Origin: Morchella semilibera
Lineage: Eukaryota; Ascomycota; Pezizomycetes; Pezizales; Morchellaceae
Direction: 5' to 3'
Assembly: GCA_009192285.1 (NCBI GenBank)
Contig: CM018609.1
Coordinates: forward strand, 451,282 to 515,281
DNA: 64,000 nt
Shown here: positions 22,732-38,842 of the stretch, piece by piece
How positions within the stretch are numbered: position 1 is the first letter of the stretch
Layout: every line of letters starts with the position of its first letter
Notes under the pieces: model-generated
Seen by the model: only the letters and a program-made list of their open reading frames with translations
What the model was told of the DNA's origin: nothing
Database searches by the model: none
Program-made: the position numbers and the translations under genes

Positions 22732-24274
22732 TAGGGGGAGCGCTGTATATATATATTTCCACTATCATTTTTTTCTGCGTTGTAGTTGCCATATGTAGAC
22801 ACGTGTGTCTTGTTATTTTGCCTAGTCATTCCCTGCCCCGGCAGGGGTTAATGTGGAAAACGTGCTTTTTTTTTTCTTCTTCCATGGGTGTATATGGCTG
22901 TAGTGGGAACAATCTGTATTCTACTAAAAGTTTAAGCTTTGTGGGGCCAATTCCTGTGGTTGTGTGGGTTGTGAGGTTTTGTGGAAATGTGATCATTACC
23001 CCTGTGTGGGTGATAGGCTATGATCGAGCCATGTGACATGGGGTATTTCAATTATCCCCTCCTCCCCGCTCGAAAATCTACTATGTGGCGTAAGTGAATT
23101 GGAACTTCGACCCTCAACCCGATTTTTATCTCATTGAGTCTGGGGGAAGGGGGGACTTGAATTGACCTACAGCTGTAATAGGGGGTTGAGCATATTCAGA
23201 CTTCATGTGTCCCCCGCAATTGCACAACAAGGCCATCCAGCCCTCCAAAATATATAACAGGCCCCCCGACCAGCTGGGCGCTGCTGTATCCTGTCAAGCT
23301 AACCAGGCGATTGTAATTGCAGGGTTTCCGTTTGGCCATGGTTTTCAGTTTTGGTTACCCGGGTTCTTCCCCAATAATTATGGAGGGGGGGTTGGCTGTG
23401 GCCGAGTTTAATTGAATGGAATTATGCAATGGCGCCCCCCGCATGACATCGTATGATCAACCCCGCTGCAAACGCCAACGAGTTAATTTTTGATGGCGGG
23501 TATCCCGCATTTTTTCGGCGTTGGGGTCTGCGGGGTTGCGGTGGGCTGGCTGTCCTTGTTTGCTGCTGTTGATCTCCGTACGTGAGCACTGTCGTTCTTT
23601 GGCTGGAATACTAGTATCGTAGGAGCTGCGGTCTTGATTCAAGCTATGGCTCATGGCGCTGGTTGGGTATTTATACCAACGGGTTTTGGGGCGCGGTGTG
23701 GTTGTTTACTGACATCATTTTGCTGGTAGCTGATGGTTATAGGCGTTGCAGTTTCGAAGTTGCGGTTTGTAAGATATAGAGGCAGTCGCTTTATTATCAT
23801 TGCTCCTTTAGTTTTGCCATATTATTACACATAGGCGGTGATAGTAGGGCCTGCTAGTTTCTGCCATAAATTTGGGGAATTTGTGTTGGTTATATTTGTT
23901 AGAAAAGAAAATTAAGCTTTGGGCAAAAGTTCGGGCAGGATAACCGTTTCAAATTTATTTAATAGTAGTACATATACTCGCGCGTTAACTAAGTCGTCGG
24001 ATATCGTTGCAACCAAACGCTTATCAAAAATTCCGACTTTCTAATTAACGACTGAGTATAGCACTGCGATGTATTCTCATCACAACTCCCGAGGCTTCTA
24101 AGACCTTGACTATATATAACTTATAACTAGTTACCAGAGCACGAAAGGCAAAAGAATGCATTCAATTTGTTTTGTGACCCACATGCTATATAAATCACCA
24201 GGATTTTAAGTTTCTAACCTCCACAGTCAATCTTCCACCAAGGTCCTGCCTGCCTACCTGAATGTGCCCCCCGC
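22732..24274. other. Intergenic, no gene seen
   Basis: Spacer between the convergent RPA49 and promethin-like genes. It starts with T-rich 3' UTR-like sequence. GC-rich and AT-rich blocks alternate (23040-23560 and 23860-24230). Short frames show no coding features. Confidence 0.55.
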
Positions 24275-25277
24275 TCATTTCAAGCTCCTCTCAATATCCC
24301 TTCTCATCTTCTCCGCATCCGACAATCCTGCAGGCGAATACGCCGCCTTAAGGTCCTCGCTCTTGACGCGATTCGTATATTGGTTCAGTTCATCCGCCTC
24401 ATATGACGCCAGCGGCGTCGCTATGTCGCCCTCCTCGCTGCTCGTGTCGGCAAGCACGCCATACACCTTCCTGTTCTCGTCGTCCTCGTGCTCCTCGACT
24501 TTGATTGGCACGTCGTCCTGCTTCTGGTCGTAGGTCCCGTTCTGATCAGCCTCAACACGCCGTTGGCGAGTGCTCTCATTCTCGGGCTTCTTTTGCGGGG
24601 TGCTGGGAGTGGTACTGGGAGCTGTGACGATGCTGATGCCCCAGCGGAAGAAGAGGAGCGTTGCGAGGGTGGAAGCCCAGATGCAGGTAGCGATCGTGGC
24701 GGTGATGAAGAGGGAGGACACCATTATGCATACTGTGAGTTGGGTGGATGTGTTAGCGGTTGTGCTTTTACTATCTGCTATCTGCTATCTACTATCTGCT
24801 GGGGGGGGGGGTGTACGTCCAACCCCGATCCAGAACGCTATGAAGCATACTGCGAGGCCGATGACGCCTAGTGCGAAGCCCAGCAACCCCAGTATCGGGA
24901 TGATGCTGAATAGCAGCTGTATCGCGATGAACGACTGTTTGCAGATAGATAGACACATCAGACCAATACCCAATATCACCCACTCAGGCAGACAACAACA
25001 AGAGCAATAATAATAATAATATCATCAGCGATGGCAAACGTACAGCAAGGAAAGGCTGTTGTCTCGAAAAGACCACAGCATTACGATAGAACCTCTCTCT
25101 GGCATCTTGATCTGCGACCTTGCGGTCAAACTGCGCACCCATGTAGGCGACGGCGGAGCGCATATAGTTGGTCATCGCTGGGAGATATGTCTGGATCGTT
25201 AGATGTCTTATGCGCACCGTTGAGTCGAACTGGTTCGTGGGCGGACGGTCGATAGATTGGTAGTGGATGAAGCTCAT
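24275..25277 (-). CDS. Promethin/LDO-like lipid-droplet membrane protein
   Basis: Three exons: 25277-25044, 24934-24817 and 24732-24275, introns of 109 and 84 nt, giving 269 residues. A soluble N-terminus ends in DARERFYRNAVVFSRQQPFLA. It is followed by a dense block of hydrophobic hairpins: IAIQLLFSIIPILGLLGFAL, VIGLAVCFIAFWIGVG and LFITATIATCIWASTLATLLFFRW. The C-terminal 120 residues are charged, acidic and disordered. The 'FSIIPIL..G' and 'FWIGV..LFVT' pattern is that of fungal promethin relatives (LDAF1/TMEM159, yeast Ldo16/Osw5), which work with seipin at lipid-droplet contact sites. The assignment rests on the hydrophobic pattern and two short motifs, so it is moderate. Start ATG 25277; later in-frame ATGs exist. 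Confidence 0.7.
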
Positions 25278-28200
25278 CGATGGGAATTCGAGTAGAAAGA
25301 GGTAAGGCGTCTGGATGGGAAGAGGAGATTATGACGTTTATCGTATGTTGCCGTGGCCCATCGACCCCCTGGCTAATTTTGCCCTGCTGTAGGCAGTATG
25401 TACGTAGCTCTAATACCTAGGTTTTGTTTGCACGTGCGAATTGTCTTGGCTCATTCCATTTCATCCATTCATCGTTACTGTTTTTTTTTCTTTTTTTTTT
25501 CTTTTTTTTTTTCCCTTTGGGTAGACATTTTTTATTTGGGAACCTTGGGGAAGGTGCTAATCTCCTCGGGTCCTAAGGGATCCGCGCAGGGGGCGCTCTC
25601 ACTCGCTCGACGTGGGGATTGTAAAATTATATGATATTGTCGGGTTTTTTTGTTGTTGTTGCCAATTTTCTTTACTTTTTTTTCCCTTCATCTTGCTTTG
25701 CCACCTGGACGTTGCACCCACCGGTAATTGCTTTAGGGCTTTGAATCAAAACTTTAATTTTCGGGAATTACTTGCTGCTAAAGTAAATACGTGTAATAAT
25801 AATGATACGACTTTCTGGTTAGACTGGACATCAGGGGGAAGCCAAATGGGGTTTGTTCTTACTTTTCTAGTATATAGGAGCTTTGATTTGTCATTTAAAA
25901 ATGGATTGGGAATAGGGGAAAGGGGGTAATGATTATGATGATTACATATATGATTGGGGTATGGGGGTATAAGCTAGCTTTGCTTGGACGCTTTAACTTA
26001 ATAGTTGGTGAAATCTCCGAAGGGAAAAAAAAAAGGGTTTAATCTGCCTACGATCTGTGGGTTCTGCTTGAGATCTGGCCCTCTAACTACCATCTTTGCA
26101 GGGACAGCATACTGCTTTCTGATAAAGGCTATCACAGGGTACTGCTTCCGTCTGCGGAATTCATGTTTTAAAGTTACATACACACCCCTATCGTCAGGAA
26201 ACGAGTATGTAGATCATCGAAAGACACTACCTACATATACCCATGTACAATATATATACCCATCAATCCACGTAGTCATTTCCCACGGCATATCTCTACA
26301 GGTCTCAAGCTGCAACCAGAACGGGTTCTTCTCAAGGGTTAATCAGAGCATAAACCTCGAGATATCTATCTGGTTGCTGGGGTTTCTGTTTTAGTACGTG
26401 TAAATGTTCATTTGGGATTTCTCTAACTGTGGCCCGCCCCTATTCGCTATGGAGATTTCGATCGACCAGTTACTAATCCACAAGCTAGCTATAGCGCAGC
26501 CGTTGGGAAAGACTGGATAGGGAAACCAGAGATCTACAAAATATAATCAATCGCCCTAAGGGAATAATTAAATTGCAATTACAGGAGCTCCCCCAATAGG
26601 ATGGCTCTTTTCCCACTGGTATACACATATATATCCGTGGGTGTCAGTTCATGGTATGATAATCATTTCCATTTCGCCGCCCTTTATCTGCCTTGTAACC
26701 CGGTCCAGCCCGAGGAATGAACACAGGCAGAAGCTCCAGATCACACTAATCCGGGCAGTATCGTTCCCAAGCGTAGCACAAAGGTCATACAAACAATGAC
26801 CCCCAAATTTCAATCCAATGGTCCACCTATCAGTCGAAGGCAAAGCACAGACAACAGCTCCCTTCAACATTCAGAGTCAAGTTAGGTTTTCAATATACTT
26901 ATACCGTTGACGTGCAGCACGTACCAGCTATTTCCATTGGTCACTAATAAAAAATCTGATATATGAGATGAGCAACCAATGCAGAGGAAACACATGAGGT
27001 GTGTGGGAAAGGGCAAAAAAAAAAAAAAAAAGCCGGGCAGACGTCACTGAAGACTGTACGTACTATCGTGATGTGTTATTTTAATTCTGAATATAGGGTT
27101 CCCCGGGGAAAAAAAGTTTTTTTTTGGGGGGGGGTGGTGGAATTGGAGATCTAGCCGCGATTGAGCTCGGAGAGGGTAGTGCTATGAAAATCGGGATGCG
27201 AAATGCAACATCTGTCTAGTTAGAGTCAAGTACCTACATGTACCTACTCTTAGTACTTTGGAGATACTCAAATAGACATGCATGCAGGGTCTACTATATC
27301 TGTTCTCTGATCATCGACCCTAACCCATTTGCTTTTTTCTCTCTTTTCTTCTCGGATCCTATGTCAGAGATCTAACGTGGAGCTCGGACGAAAAGAAAGG
27401 TGGGCTTCCATGAGAATCCAGAAGGCCGAGAGTCGAGACTACTCTATTTTACCGAAGCAATGGTAGTGGTGGGTATCTATGAATACCACCTTGAGGGTTG
27501 TAGTATGTGTATGGTTCGGAACTGGTCCGAAGAGTGTAGAGTATCGTCACCTCAAGCTAGGTAGGCCGGGGGCGGTAATGATATCTAGAGCTACATACTC
27601 TATTCTAGAGAACCCAGTCAGTCCATCATTGACGCATATAATACGTGCATGAGCTGTAGAGTAGACCGTACCGGTAGTTAGACGCCATTTTTATACTCAT
27701 CCTCAGGTCGCGCTTAGTTACTCCGCAAGTTGATCATGTAGGTATAACTACTTTTTCTTGACAGCATCAGTTCCATGTATGGTCTGCGAACGTTCGAACC
27801 ACGGTTTTGACACCAAGGTTTCAAGTTCATGATTCATCCCCCACCCAAGATTTCCCCTTTTGGAGGGGAGGTCATGAAGTGTGAGTGAGCGTGGGAAACA
27901 CGTGTAGCGTACCAGGGGTAACCATGGCTCTATTGGATGATCCCGCGTTGAAGTCCTGTCTACACCGGCATATAATATCGTGGCTATTGCATATTACATG
28001 ATATGTAGGCTAGGTAGAGTAGAGTAGGTACTCTCCGCTAAGTCTTGTACGCACGTATTGATTAATACTCTGTGCTTTCTGTAGGTCTGTAGCAGCTAGA
28101 GTATACATTACATTATACATACATGTAGTTACATAACTAGCGACTTTTATACGCTGATCGGGGATACCCCAATAGAAGTAAGTGACCTTCTCTGCAAGCC

Positions 28201-29910
28201 CGGAATGCTTCCTTTTTCCAATCTTTTTTTTTGTTCACTTCCTTCAATCTGGGGGCATTGAAATACATTCGTATTCAGCTCTGGAGCCTACATGTGTAGA
28301 AAAAAAGCCCGTTGCCACGAATCAGAAATGGTTGATAAGAGAAGCATTAATTCTCAGGCACAGGGAGGAGGATATGAAGGTTTTTTTTTTTTATTCCTCC
28401 CACCTACCAGGTTGAGCGAGCGATCATAAATCGGAACGTCATAGCTGCCAAATTTTTAGCCTTGATTTGCCAATTGACGAGGATATGCACAGCAGCGGCA
28501 GGCAGGGACGTCAGGCCAAAACATGGAACTTGACCCCTTGAGAGGTGCGCAGCTAGAATGTTTGATCTTGTAAGGTGTGAATTTTGTTGAATGCATGCTC
28601 ATATCCAATTAATTACAAAAGAAAGGGAGAAGGAAAAGAAAAGAAAAAGAAGGGGGAGAGAGGCGAAAGATCTTGGGGGAGCTAGAGAGGGGAGGGAGTT
28701 CTGATCCAGCTCTACTTCCCCCCCCCCCCAAAACTATAACCCTAATAATAGTTGCTAACAGAATAATAGAGCCCGCCTTATAATTCTCAATCCCTAATAG
28801 TAGTAATAGTAGCGTTACTAGACATAGAAAGAAGTAATAACGATGAGAAGGATTGTAGTTCAAAAAAATTGTATTTCTTCCCACCATTTTGCCCCTTCCC
28901 TGCTCCCATTGCACCAACCCCGCGTGCACCAGAGAACCCATAACCAAACCAAAGCCAAGTCTATGTAGCCATATGACATAAGAAAAAAAAGTAACGATAG
29001 AAAGATAGAACACCCTACAGCATAAATAAAGAAATAAATAATAAAACATAGGAGACATAGGAAACATAAACGAGAGTGGTAAGAATGGAACTAAAAGACT
29101 AAAAACGGGTATATCGCAGAAAAAAGATATCATTAACCACTAGTATAGTTAGTAGTGAAATCGACCGATCAAGTGTTCTTTTTATCATCCTATTCCCGCT
29201 GTATCGTCTGTCATTAATAGATCAAGTAAGACGATGCCATCACTACAACGGCATGCATACCACATGACCATTAAGCAAACAACCCGGCATACAGGTGAAT
29301 AATCGAACTAAGAAGGACAAAGGAATTCCCAAGACTGGGAGGGAAGTGTATGAAGACCGGCCGACAAACTGAGCTCAGTTGGTCAAAGAAAGAAATAGAA
29401 GTGGGTCGTAGATAACCCAAATGAACTAAAAGCAATCGTACAAACCTATTTCCTTGTCCATCCTGCTAGTGGGTCAACCAGAGAAACAGCATACGCCGAA
29501 TTTCGCCCCCATAGCTAAAAAAAAAAATGAGTAAAAGGATGAGGGTATGATAAAAATAGCACATGAACATAAAAGAAAACCAAAGAGGTATCAGACAAAA
29601 GAGATGATTGATGATGGGTATACAAAACAATATTTAAAAGGTAGTTGAAAAAAAAAACCCGCCCGTCCCTGACACAAGGAATATCTTCCCCTTTCCATTC
29701 CCAACATGTAACCCACTGTGCACCAACATCCAAAAGAAACAAAGTAAAACAATGAAACCACGTAAGAGTCTTTCCTCAAAATATGAAAGACGCCTACTAA
29801 ACCCGAATCGGCCCAATAACCCAAAACCCCTGGAAATAAAAAACATTCTCGCAAAATCAGATATATAATCGCAAGATAACATAGCTTGAGACTCGTCCAG
29901 CTCGTCCTTT
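25278..29910. other. 4.6-kb gene-poor region
   Basis: No gene could be built on either strand. Features are T runs (25480-25515), an A run at 27016, a G/T block at 27115-27135, TACATGTA palindromes (27235, 28120) and a C run at 28720. Minus-strand frames at 28609-29133 and 29515-29882 are hydrophobic only because of low-complexity T-rich sequence. The right end should hold the STE12 3' UTR. Confidence 0.5.
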
Positions 29911-32231
<2,321 letters not shown>

Positions 32232-35200
32232 GGCTGCGATAGTCGCGCTATGAAGCGACCGGCACTTTATTGATTGGGAGAAAAGGGCGAATGGGGGTTA
32301 AGCGAATTCTGCGTGCAGAACTGTCGTGGGGTCGCTGTGTGCAAGGAGGTGACCAGCAAATAAGGTGTGTTTATGACAATGTTAAACGTTCTCAGAGTGA
32401 TCTTCTCAAGCCGCAGGTGCGCGTGTATGATTCCTTTTTTTTTAAAAATGGAAAGGACGCAGATTGTAGATGGAGGGGGGGGGGGACACAGAGCGAGAGT
32501 GAGGAAGGATTTGAATGAACGATGTGGTTGAGGGTCCTGCCTCTATAGTCCTGCGTAAAGAAAGGCCAGTCTTTAGACGCTGAAGGTATTTAATAAAAAA
32601 AAATAAAAACAAAGAAAGCGTATGAAGCACAGGAATACTTCAGGAAGCCTGGAAGAGGTGAAGGTAAGTAGGAGGAGGAGGGGGGGGAGGTAGGGTAAGA
32701 AGAGAGAAAACGACGAAGGAGAGAGAAGAAAATCTGGGACGGAGAGGGGAAAGGAGATGATGCACGGTGTATATGAAGGGATGTTTGTGGTGGTGGGAGT
32801 TGGGTAGGGCGCCTAGGGGGTGGGGGACTGAGTGGAGTGCGCCCTGGTTCACTTTTTTTTTTTTTTTTTGCTGTGGAGGGGCGTTGGACCTTGAAGAGAG
32901 AGAGGCGAGCAAGCAGTGAGGGCGGGAAAGCGAGCGGGCTGCTGGCTGACTTGGGAAAAACGGGTGGATGGATATGGTGGATACAGTGGATTGAATTTCG
33001 ATATGGATGTGGATATGGATGGATACGGAGGTGATCCTCGTCTTTGGTGATCTGGATGCTGGTCAATAATGGGAGCCCTGCCTCTCTCTAGGTTTTTTTA
33101 ACACCTTCTGCAGTTGTAGTTGTAGTTGGTTGGAGTGGAGCTGGACCTGCTTGTAGATGGATTCGTGGATGATTTCTGTGTGTTTCTCCTTTCTCCTTTC
33201 TCCACTCTTCCTCTGCTTCTTCCTTTCTCTCCCCCACAGTAACTTTGGTTGGATCTCTCGTCTGGGGTTGGTTATCTTGGATTGTAGTAGATACATGTAT
33301 TCCCACTTTGTAATTAATCCTAACATTCAAATACCCGAGTTGTCCTCTATGGCCTCTTCCTGAGTCTCTCTCTATTCACAAGGTATATCTCTCGCGCGCT
33401 TTTTCCACTGCTCTGATCTAGGTTTATTACCTTGCTCTCACTGGATCAGAGCACCGTTTTGTGTGATCCCAGACAATGGCCACTTGATCCCTTCCCCGCC
33501 CAAGGAAACGAAAAATGCAAGTGGGTGGTGGTGTATCAGAAAAGGGGTATTTCCCAGTATACATTGTTCTTTTGCCCAACGGTCACGGTTCTTTGGCACT
33601 GCTTACTTGCCCACTTTCCATCTCTTCTACCAGCTCTTCTCTATTAATTATTACCCCCCCGTCGACATACCCACCATCTTCCCCCTCCCCTCCTTCCCCC
33701 CCCCTCTACTACTCCTCTTTTTTACCTCTCTCTGCCTTCTCCAAAAAAGTCTGCCGCTGCTTCCTGGCTGTGCCTTGTCCGATGGAGATGCCTGTTCCTG
33801 TTCAACGCACAGTAATGCCTGTCCTGGCTGCTGATTCGGTACCTACTTTTTCGAAAGCTGAAACACGCGCTTGCAACCCCTCGACATCACCCACCCAATT
33901 CCTATCCATCTAGACGTCCAACGTCCAGGTTGTTTTTTTTGTTTTCTTTCACTGCAATTTTCCCTTTCTTTTACCGTCCACACACTCCATCCCCTTCGCT
34001 GCAATGCAAAATACGTAGAGAATGGACAGTGGGCCACTCAGAGCATTCAGAGCTTTTGTAATCCAATACACGAGACCGGGCTGTGAGTGACAAAAAATAT
34101 TCTCGTAAAAGAGGCCCTATTGGAACCAATAAGAACACCGACGTGTGACCGCCTGAGCGTAATCTCGTGGATGTGTTGTCTTGGTTCGGCTTTTTTTTTT
34201 ACCCCCTTGGGATTCTCAGTCTTGATTGGCCAACCGGACGATTCTTACTAACGAGCGAATACGCGAACGACAAACGTCCGGGCCTGAACTCGGTGGCTTG
34301 CAGGAAGTGGAAATAGGCACTAAACCTGTTCCTGACGTCGCTCCATCACTGTTGTCTCTCATCATTTCGCGTGAGACTAATTTCCCTAAGAACAACGACA
34401 GAAGAAGCTGTCGGATGATGGCAGTAAACTCTTTCTTGATTTTTTGCGCTGCTTTAGTAACGTTGAAAGCGCCAACTATTTATATATGTAGTAGAATATC
34501 TCAAAATTTTATTCTTACAATCAAGTCAACTGCGCGAGTGAATACGCATGGATGATTATTTAATTGCCACAGCGGTTGAGAAATTGGGAGAGTAGGTTCC
34601 TCTTTTTTCTTAAGACCTTGTTCATTCTAGTTCAGGCCCAATGGGTGCCATCGACTAATTAGGATCAAAACGTCGTGATGCTTGAACTGATAGCTATAAA
34701 GGGACTGTACCTACATACATAGTAGGAGCGCTTTGTCCGGATTACTATTACTACTTGCCTTTGAACGTTTATGTCCAGACCTATAGTTTGAACAGCTTAC
34801 AATACCAACCGACCTGAACTGGCTAGAGAAGGAATACATATATTTGGACCCGCTCAATGGGAGCTACTGACTCCATGTACCTACCTAGGTATAAACGCCT
34901 GGTATAACGCAAGATAATTCTCCGAACGGCAGCCTCTCGGAGTTTTTCCGGTTCTGTTCGTTTCGAATTGTCTTGCTGTCCCTGTAACTCCTGTTCCTGA
35001 AATCCTGCTGCCGCCATGCCCGGTTTACATACGGTGTTTCCCGATACCAACAGCGGCACATTGGCCAACAGCTATTTCGTACCAGCAAAGAAACTTCTTT
35101 GAGTTGTTTGAAGAGTGCACTATTTCTAATCCGCCTAGCGGTGAATCGTGATCCTCTTCGCTGATATTATTATTATCAGCCAACCGTCGATCTCCCAGCA

Positions 35201-38200
35201 TAATTTAATAATACTCGGGTCACCAGGGGTTAGACGCGTACCAAAAAGAGACTATTTAGGCACCTTAACATTAATAGCCAGCCAACCAGCTGGGGATTAT
35301 TCTGGACCCCAATAATAAATAATGGGCGCCAAAAAGTTACTAGTCCGGCGAAAAGGAATCATCATAAATAAGACATAGAAATGCCCATAAATAAAATTAA
35401 AAGCGAATCTTCTGACCCATATGCCTAGCTATGTCAGAATCTGTTGCTACTATTAATTATTTTTCTTTGTTCCCATTCACTGAACTGACAGACTAGTCAT
35501 ATAGTTCCTTCCTTGGCTTGATTCATCCCTTTTTTGGATGTAGATAATGTGATATTTCCTTTCACGGCACAATCGATCCCCAAACTTTGTTTTCCCTTTT
35601 GCAACTCCGTGTGCTGCGTTTCAGAATTAGTATCCCGTGCCTAGGTACTGGTTGTGAAGCAATCGGCCGGGGGATCTGCCTTCCACAACATATGGACTGC
35701 TACCGCCACCACCTTAAAGGTCTAGCAATGTTATCTAGAGTTTCGATGGTAGTCATTCATTAGTCAGTATTCTCGATGATGATGATAACTCCGCCCCTTT
35801 TCGCTGTGAGCATCTCATTTCTTATATTCTCTCTTGTCCCCTTTAAATGGAGCTACCCCACGTACATTACATATGCAGCCCTCTTCTGCAGCATGGATCG
35901 TTTTTTCCCGTCATCACAATACCAACGGCGATGTGGACGAAACTAGGTGATTTGTGCGAGCCCACTCTTCGTGTCCCCCGTCCGCTGCCGTTGATGTTAC
36001 TGCAAACCCTAGCCTGTTGAAAGAGGGACCTGCATATGTCACTGCGACTTCTTTTTCAGAGAAGACTTCCAATGTACCACTAAGAGGCGATTGTTTCCAA
36101 TCCTGTAGCCGGGTAAAGGAATATTAGTTGGTTGCGATGGGGGTCAAGCGAGTGAGGCGCAGCGCTGTAAGTACTGCATCTCTTTCAAGTGGAAATCATA
36201 TTGCGAAGAAACTAGTGGTGATAAACCACTTCGCGCACATACATGAAGATGAACCTATTCTTTGACTCTTAGCGAGGATTGTATAGGAGCCGAGGCATTG
36301 GAGATTGGGACTTATGCTCTTTTTTTTGGTCTGTGCCAAACGAACGGTACAAAAGGAGCAGTATTTCCGGCGAAGTAGGCTCAAAGACATGGCACCTTGG
36401 TGCAAATAATCGTCTATTTTGATCGATCTGTAGCCTGTGTAGCTCTTGTGCTAAGAAGGGCAAAAAAAAAAAAAATTAAAGCTGTGAGCCCTAGTTCCAG
36501 AGTTTGAGATCTCAAATTCATATCGTGTTGGTATTTTGGCTGCTTTCCATGTGCAACATAAGAAACACGGATAAACCAACCGCGTCAATACTTACAGCTT
36601 CGCTTGGGCCAGTGAGCTAGTCTTTCGATCCCTCATCGCGTTTCATCCACTCCATCAAGCTAATATTTGCGGTTGCATACCTCCATTCGATGATTGGTAT
36701 CGCTTAGCATCAGATATCTCAAACGAGCGTTTCAACCAAGAACCCGGGGATCCTGTCAAGCACGTCAATCACCCTAACCTTAAATCCTTCAATCGCCTAG
36801 CGGCTCCAGAATACGGTTGTAAACCTGAGACAGCCGGTGATTCGGAAACGCAGACTGATAGTGTGATAACAATAGAGGTGGGGGTTGGATAGAAGAAGGA
36901 TAGTATGGGGGTTAGTTGGAGACAATAGGCTTCTGTATATGCATACCCTTGTGTGGCTTTTTACTGACGGTCTCGTGATGCATTAAGAAGGCAGGCAAGA
37001 ACTCAGGGGGCGCTCCCAGAGTCTCTTACTCGTCTATCCAATTCAGTCTGCAGAGATCACCCTCTTAATCCAAAAATCTCGCGGGGTTTACCAATAACTT
37101 GTCACTCCATTCCAAATCCATATCTATTGGATCAAGACTATATCTCTTACAAGTCGATATTTTTAGTACTGCAGGCGAAGCGTATTATTGACGTACAATC
37201 AACTGAGTATTATCCAAAGCCCAACCAAATTATTGGGCAATACACTCCCCAATAATTTTATTTTGCTCGTTTTCCAAATCATAATGGCTGTTGGTATTAT
37301 GCCGTTGGGAACTCCAAACTTGTGGGCGAAATCGGATCAATCAGTTAAACAGCTGGCGCGAATGCATTATAGATCGTCCTATTTGATGCTTCAACTAATT
37401 GCAGTGCTCGTCACCGGCGTCTACTGATCCCCCATGACTTCTTTGTATGAGTGGAAGCCACTGGTCAATGTAAACTTTTTAAATTATTATCCCTGTCTGT
37501 ACTTCTCATGAACAAGCCAGCAAAGATATGTCGAGTGATATCAAATTATGAAACCAATGTACCTGTATCGCTGGTTTCCTCAGGAGACTTAAAACCAACC
37601 CATATGCTTATTGGGAGCTTTCTGGAAAGGCTTCAAACTCAAAAGGTTTTATTCGGCGCGTTCTCGTGGGGAATGAAACTCCAAAGACAACCGCTCGGAG
37701 GAAATCCAGATTGTCGGGAATTATGCATTACCGCCATCATGATCAGCTGGCGGCCAGAGGCCGGGGTAAAGCCTTGAAACCGTTAAAGTTTGGTAGTGAA
37801 GCTTGATTGTGCACTGATCTCATGGTAAATGCTGGTCACCATGACGACCGTGCTCAAATCCGCGACAAACGTGTCAAAAAGGAAGCTTCGTGAATAATTG
37901 TTGAACCTGCGGCGAGTAACGATTGATCTGCAGAGGATCTCAAACAGATATTAAAAACTAGCCCCCCCCCCCCAGGCCCAGCTCCGACATTCCAGGCCGG
38001 TTAGTGGAAATCGATGTAGAGACAACCGTGGTGTGCTTATCTATAAGCATTGGTAGAATGAGCCTGAAGCCCCGATGCGTTTAATAGGCGTGCTTTGATC
38101 AACGTTGATGATTTCACTTTGTTAGGAAGGGCCACTACCGACGTAATAAGCTAGCCACTATATATTTAGGCTCTTACCCAAAGTTTGTGGTGGGATCAGT

Positions 38201-38632
38201 GTAGGTGCTTATCAGCATCTACTCCGTGTACTAGGCCCTGGATTACCAATTCCTCATTAAACTTCGTATTGGTGAGGCTTTCGACCCCTTATACCGAATA
38301 GCTTTCAGAGACGTTGCGGAACTTTGGGAAGAGGCCACCTTTCTCTCTCTTTTAATACATTAATTCGACCGGGCGTTTGATAATCATGGGTTGACAGAAA
38401 CCACCTAGATTACGCTTGGATCAGATGCTACCTCTAAAGTTCTTTAATCGTCAAGACATACCTTGTTTCTAGGGAGGAAGCTCGTGGATTGCCCTTCAAG
38501 AATTCTAGCAACGCCCTCCTCCTATTGTTTAAGCTCTAAGTAGAGTGCTCGCTGAAATTATGAGCTAGCTTAGGCGGTGGTGGATAATGGATTTGGAGGA
38601 CGTGTACAAATATATAGTAGGAATATCGGAAT
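32232..38632. other. 6.4-kb gene-poor region upstream of STE12
   Basis: The first kilobase, read on the minus strand, is pyrimidine-rich with CT tracts (32600-32900), as in long fungal leaders. Beyond it no gene could be built on either strand; frames near 33463-33913, 34226-34555 and 34823-35088 have no motifs or joinable exons. Unevenly AT-rich, it holds an A run at 36462 and C runs at 33655 and 37963. Confidence 0.5.
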
Positions 38633-38634
38633 TA

Positions 38635-38840
38635 GAGCGTTTTAGTCCTCCCATTTTTTCGTCCATAATTCAGACTCGCAGCGCCGAGATATGCGCCGAG
38701 TCCTGTAAGAGTGCCTAAATCGGAAACGATCTGTAGTGATTAAGGCTCCCTATTGGTCTATTTACACTCTTACAGGGCTCGGCGCTGCGAGTCTGAATTA
38801 TGGACGAAATATGGCCGAAATATGGGGGACTAAAACGCTC
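38635..38840. mobile_element. MITE of 206 bp with TA target duplication
   Basis: Flanked by TA on both sides (38633-38634, 38841-38842). The ends are GAGCGTTTTAGTCC and its complement GGACTAAAACGCTC. The arms are about 75 bases and highly similar, each with one small insertion relative to the other; both contain CGTCCATAATTCAGACTCGC or its complement. No coding capacity. Arm structure and TA duplication fit a non-autonomous Tc1/mariner-like element. Confidence 0.85.
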
Positions 38841-38842
38841 TA

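Noticed and set aside
28609-29133. 174-codon hydrophobic minus-strand frame
   Set aside because: Its composition comes from T-rich low-complexity DNA; no motif, no codon-position bias, no joinable exons.
33463-33913. Two overlapping Ser/Pro-rich frames upstream of STE12
   Set aside because: They follow pyrimidine tracts that fit a leader or promoter; no domain and no support for splicing.
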